Positions 60,285-64,000 of a DNA stretch of 64,000 nucleotides are shown in pieces. The DNA comes from Didymodactylos carnosus (taxonomy: Eukaryota; Rotifera; Eurotatoria; Philodinida; Philodinidae). The position numbers were made by a program, and so were the translations under genes. Position 1 is the first letter of the stretch; each line of letters opens with the position of its first letter. Location: the NCBI GenBank assembly GCA_905250885.1, contig CAJNOQ010000074.1, positions 17,902-81,901 of the forward strand, in the 5' to 3' direction. A model generated the notes under the pieces. It was given only the letters and a program-made list of their open reading frames with translations, was not told the DNA's origin and did no database searches.

Positions 60285-60880
60285 ATGTTTATCAAACCGG
60301 CAAAAAACTGCCAATTAATCTTGGTTAACCGTCCAGTTGAGTCTGCGCTTTACCATCCGGTTAACCGCAATTAACCACGAACCGGCACAAAATGCTCGGT
60401 TGACCGTGGTTAACTGACGGGTTTTTTGCTGAGCAAGTGATATAACTATAGATCCTCTTTTGAACATTTTTTCATTTTTCTTTTGAGTGTGTGTTTATGT
60501 GTATGCAGTAAAACTGTCGGTTAGTCAAAGTCCATACCGGTGAAGTTCTGGGCTGAGTAGTACCTGTCTGCTTGCCAAAACTCTTAGATGCAGTCCGAAA
60601 GATATTTAGACTAAGTCGAAGTTCACACTTCAAGAAGTCATGAAAAAAGTCTGAAGTTTTTCGATAAATCATGTTGTCCTTATATACATATAGTGACCCC
60701 AAAACAAAACGGTGATTGAAAAAGAAACGGTTAACTATCGGTTCTCCGAAATAATGCGGTCAATTGGCGGTTAATTTTCCAAACCGCTGTCTCAAAAATA
60801 TCGGCGGTTCACCGCAATTAATTATAACAAACCGGGGTCAATTAGCGATTATTCGAAGAACCGCGCTTAATCGACGATTT
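60285..60880. repeat. CGGTTAA / TTAACCG-rich repeat zone
   Basis: Two blocks (about 60285-60430 and 60705-60880) are dense in CGGTTAAC, ACCGCAATTAA and their complements in both orientations. The 270 bp between them is ordinary. This resembles the sub-terminal repeats of a MITE of about 600 bp, with the blocks as its two ends. No clean termini or target duplication could be fixed. Confidence 0.55.
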
Positions 60881-62212
60881 TCTATAAAAATAGACGACGT
60901 GGGTTGTTTATAAGTGATTATCTTTTTTCGACTGAAAATAGACAGCAGTGATACATCATGAAAATTACCAAACTTAGATGGTCATCTAGAGTTAAATATT
61001 AGCACGAGCATCGAACTTTCACGATGTTTTTCAAGAAGTCGGAAGAAGAGAGAACGAATAAATTAAATAACGATTAAATTACAGATTTGTGTATTTTATC
61101 AGTTATTCATTAATCATACTATCATGTAAGATTGGAATATTATTACTGTCACCTCTACGTTTTGAATACAATTTAAATGAACTGTAATAACTAAGTTTTT
61201 GAGGTTACTATCATTACTAATTATAAGATCTATTATTCTCGTTTAGAGATCGTTTGATCTTATTGGAGTAATGTTTGATTTATATATGAGAAAATCGTAT
61301 TAGTTTTTATGATATTGACATAATCGATAAAATTTCAAGAGTCTTTCAGCATCTATTTTTTCTTTTTTTGTCCTAGCATATGGGTGTTAAACAATTTCAA
61401 AATTATTCTACTTCTATTAAAATAAGTGAAATAAATTAAGTTGGCAAAGTAGCAAAGGTTTATTTTAGTGTTCTTGATAGATATTTGTGTCGTAGTTGAA
61501 TCAATCTTTTGTGTTCTGTAAAGAATATATAATTAAATGACAAGGATGAAGGTTTTATTACTCTTGTTTAAATGAAAAGAGTTGGAAGTAATCTTATCAC
61601 TTCGTCGCTTTCTTTATCCTCATCTAGCTCTGATCCTATGCGAACGACTGATAATAGTTTCAAGAGTCAAGAGAATAATAGCTTTTTTGCAACCCAAAAC
61701 GTGTGGATTTATCGGATAACCATATCCGCTTCTGTAATTCAACTGAAAACATTTTAGAATGATTTTTATCATTATACAAAAATCATCAGAAGATCGAGTA
61801 TTTAATCGCATCCATTCACTATAACAGTAGCAATGTGTTCTTATTAACCACGACTATAGGTCACTGTTCGATAGATGCGTTAAACATAGGTTACTTCAAG
61901 AAAAACTATTGTAGAATTTTGTAAGACCTTATTATGTATGCTAAGAAATATTGCAAAAATTACGGATATGCATTCACGATAGACGTTTCGTTTAAATATC
62001 AGTTTGTTTTTGATTTATAATAATAGGTAATTAATATTAGTATAACAGTTTAAGAATAAAAAAAACTGTATATGTACACTATTTTGTCTGATAGAAAAGG
62101 CAGGACTATTGTAAGAACCGTCTATATTATTCATTAAATCATTTTTTGATAAACTGGTACAATTCATAGGCAAATATATAAAACAAATTTATTTCAATGA
62201 GTCTGCCATATT
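60881..62212. other. Spacer, 3' of the four-helix gene
   Basis: No gene was accepted. A minus-strand AATAAA (TTTATT at 62188-62193) is the likely signal for the following gene. Small frames near 61572-61811 overlap on both strands and look random. Confidence 0.4.
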
Positions 62213-62767
62213 TCATTGATGTCCAGTTTTGCACATGATTTTAAATGTAAGGTATACATAGACTGCAATATAAGCAAAACCCACGAACATGAGAATAATG
62301 GCGAATGCTAGTTGAGCTTGAATTATCCTGTAAATAGAACCGTTGAACCATGCGTTGTATTTATTAACAAAACTGCCGTAAATACCAATCATAATTAGGG
62401 AAAATATGATAAGGATAATTTGTGCGACCAAAACGTATGTAGACCATTGACGAGAACAACCTTTTCGTGTCACTAAAAAATATTTTGCATGTCTTAACTT
62501 GATTTCTTTTCTCTTCTGCAGATCAATGAAACACTTACCGAGCAGAAATGTTAGAACAATTGCTGGAATATAAACCAAAAGTGCCCATATTCCTACTCCA
62601 GTTTGTCGATATGTCAATAATGCTAAACTAGCTATTTCCAACATCAATAATAATGCGACTAGCACAGTTTCAATAACAGCCAAGATAAGAACTGTTATTC
62701 GTGGAAAAATAATTTTCCATCCGTCAGGTACTGAATAGGCAAGGGGTGGAGGCTGCGACTGCTGCAT
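62213..62767 (-). CDS. Four-helix membrane protein, unknown family
   Basis: I do not recognise this protein. A single uninterrupted frame of 184 codons starts MQQSQPPPLAYSVPDGW. It has four predicted membrane helices: about 21-49, 58-79, 109-131 and 148-175. Short loops separate them; a basic segment (KRKEIKLRH) follows helix 2. Both ends face the same side, and the C-terminus is short (KIMCKTGHQ). The topology recalls MARVEL, MS4A or tetraspan-like proteins, but the tetraspanin CCG motif is absent. The absence of introns is unusual here and may reflect retroposition or a lineage-specific family. Length, composition and a nearby polyadenylation signal make a real gene likely. Confidence 0.75.
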   Translation of the reverse strand: MQQSQPPPLAYSVPDGWKIIFPRITVLILAVIETVLVALLLMLEIASLALLTYRQTGVGIWALLVYIPAIVLTFLLGKCFIDLQKRKEIKLRHAKYFLVTRKGCSRQWSTYVLVAQIILIIFSLIMIGIYGSFVNKYNAWFNGSIYRIIQAQLAFAIILMFVGFAYIAVYVYLTFKIMCKTGHQ

Positions 62768-63702
62768 TTTTTTATCATGAAAGTAATATCAAAGAACAGT
62801 GCATATTATGATTTATATACAGAAGCACTGATGAACAAAAATTAGTTTATACTGTATTCTTATTTGACTTCACACCAAAACAGCTCGAAAGAAAAAATAA
62901 ATCAACCTTGAAAAAAGTATAATCTCTTATTAATTTATGAATTAGCAAGTAAATACAACTATATGTAGCTGAATATTGAATCGAGATGCGTCGTGGAGCG
63001 AAAAAAAGTGCTTCGGGAAAATTTCGCAAAATATTGATCCCTGCAAGAAATGATTCAAGTTTGTTGAATAATATACAACTTATACAAGTATATTTTCATA
63101 TACAAGTTATTTTAACGTTCGAACTTATGTATGTTTTTCATTTTCAAGTGATTCAGACTGACTTTTTAGAGTTAAGCGATGTATGTCTGTTTCATTTTTA
63201 GAAATTCCAGTAAAAAAAATATATAACATTGAGACAAAAAAACTTTTCATTTTTTCGACGATTCGATAATACTCCATAGTGCAGTATTGTTATCAACAGA
63301 TAAATAAAACGAAACTTTTTGAGAGAAAGTGACAAGCTTTACAAGAGAATAATTCACTGTGTATAAGATCTATGAGAGAAAATGCTTATGATTGTTTCTA
63401 ACTTTATCACACGTCCATTCTTACCACAGCAAAAATTATTGGTATATCCTAAATCGAGTAGCGAAGGGATAGATGAGAAAACATTTTTTTAAAATAAAAT
63501 AAAATCTGTTTTATCTATTTATCAACTTGTAATTTGCGTCAGTCGAGGTCTCCTCTTCTTATCTTGCGTAGTATGCTCCTGTTCAACAGTCTGATCATTT
63601 TGCTCATTCATTGCTCGATCATCTGGCTCTGGTAGATATTCTCGTTTGGATTGCATCTAATTCAGCGCAAGATCAATTAAGATTGATCCAATCATCAAAA
63701 CA
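62768..63702. other. Spacer at right end
   Basis: Probable promoter of the four-helix gene on its left side. The rest is AT-rich with no recognised gene. Confidence 0.4.
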
Positions 63703-63972
63703 TAATCTAGTATCGTCCGATTTATCGAGATTACTAGATTTTTACTTGATTGCAATTATTTGTTAGCGACAGTGGAAATGTAGTAATCGGACGATTGTTA
63801 GATTTCTCCTCAGTTGTAACTATCGATTTATCGCCCGATAATTGCTCGATTTCACTTCTACTTTGTTGCACATACAGACGCATCGAGTTAAAAGTCCCTT
63901 TGCCAACTAGTAATCTAGATGACAACTAGTCGTGTATCGCCCGATTACAGACGAAATGTATCTAGATTTTTC
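63703..63972 (-). mobile_element. MITE family A, inverted copy
   Basis: The reverse complement aligns with the 20490-20796 element over almost all of its interior (ATCTAGATTACTAG, GATGCGTCTGTATGTGCAAC, TCGATAGTTACAACTGAGGA). The outer CCCAAGC ends are missing or changed. Translation of either copy gives similar chance open frames, so the 63734-63925 frame is not a gene. Confidence 0.82.
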
Positions 63973-64000
63973 AGATATGAGTTTTTGTGTTGGGTGACCC

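Noticed and set aside
63734-63925. 63-codon minus-strand frame
   Set aside because: It lies within a MITE copy whose relative at 20490 has a similar chance frame.
1-64000. tRNA, rRNA, CRISPR arrays, bacterial operons or viral genes
   Set aside because: No cloverleaf with a GGTTCRANYCC box, no rRNA-like block, no regularly spaced repeats and no viral proteins were recognised; the gene structure is eukaryotic throughout.

Overview
This window is nuclear DNA from a small-genome, AT-rich animal. Every recognisable gene is broken by GT-AG introns, most about 50-80 nt long. Protein sequences resemble metazoan orthologues: SF1, TOM70, MCAD, ninjurin, CEP78, TMEM127, LIS1 and FER. Tiny introns, AT-rich spacers and relics of Helitron, mariner and hAT-like transposons would fit a rotifer, perhaps a bdelloid with a comparatively repeat-rich genome. 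That placement is inference; nothing read here proves the species.

Layout. 440-3555 (+): splicing factor SF1. 3.6-8.2 kb: spacer with a broken Helitron coding relic. 8205-10606 (-): mitochondrial import receptor TOM70. 12241-14188 (+): medium-chain acyl-CoA dehydrogenase. 14.2-22.5 kb: gene-poor DNA with a long inverted repeat and a MITE. 22491-29939 (+): a ninjurin gene with two possible first exons and three alternative last exons. 30-33.7 kb: spacer with an inverted-repeat element. 33777-38267 (-): centrosomal protein CEP78, with a small single-exon membrane-protein gene (36446-36838, +) inside its largest intron. 38.3-41.8 kb: several palindromic elements. 41831-43054 (+): TMEM127. 43638-44255: a long, almost perfect hairpin. 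45472-47585 (+): LIS1. 47.6-51 kb: spacer with a hAT-type MITE and a hairpin. 51003-58419 (-): FER/FES tyrosine kinase, whose introns hold a decayed mariner and a terminal-inverted-repeat element. 62213-62767 (-): an orphan four-helix membrane protein. A MITE copy lies at the right edge.

The genes are unrelated housekeeping and signalling loci, so there is no operon logic. Two are mitochondrial (TOM70, MCAD) and two are centrosome/microtubule linked (CEP78, LIS1). I attach no significance to this proximity.

The most interesting system is the ninjurin locus. Ninjurins oligomerise to rupture the plasma membrane during lytic cell death. Here one shared exon encodes the amphipathic helices and the first membrane helix. 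It can be joined, in the same reading phase, to any of three downstream terminal exon units, each encoding a different second membrane helix and tail. The second notable theme is the density of long coding-free inverted repeats (at least seven), some folding into hairpins with arms of about 80-285 bp.
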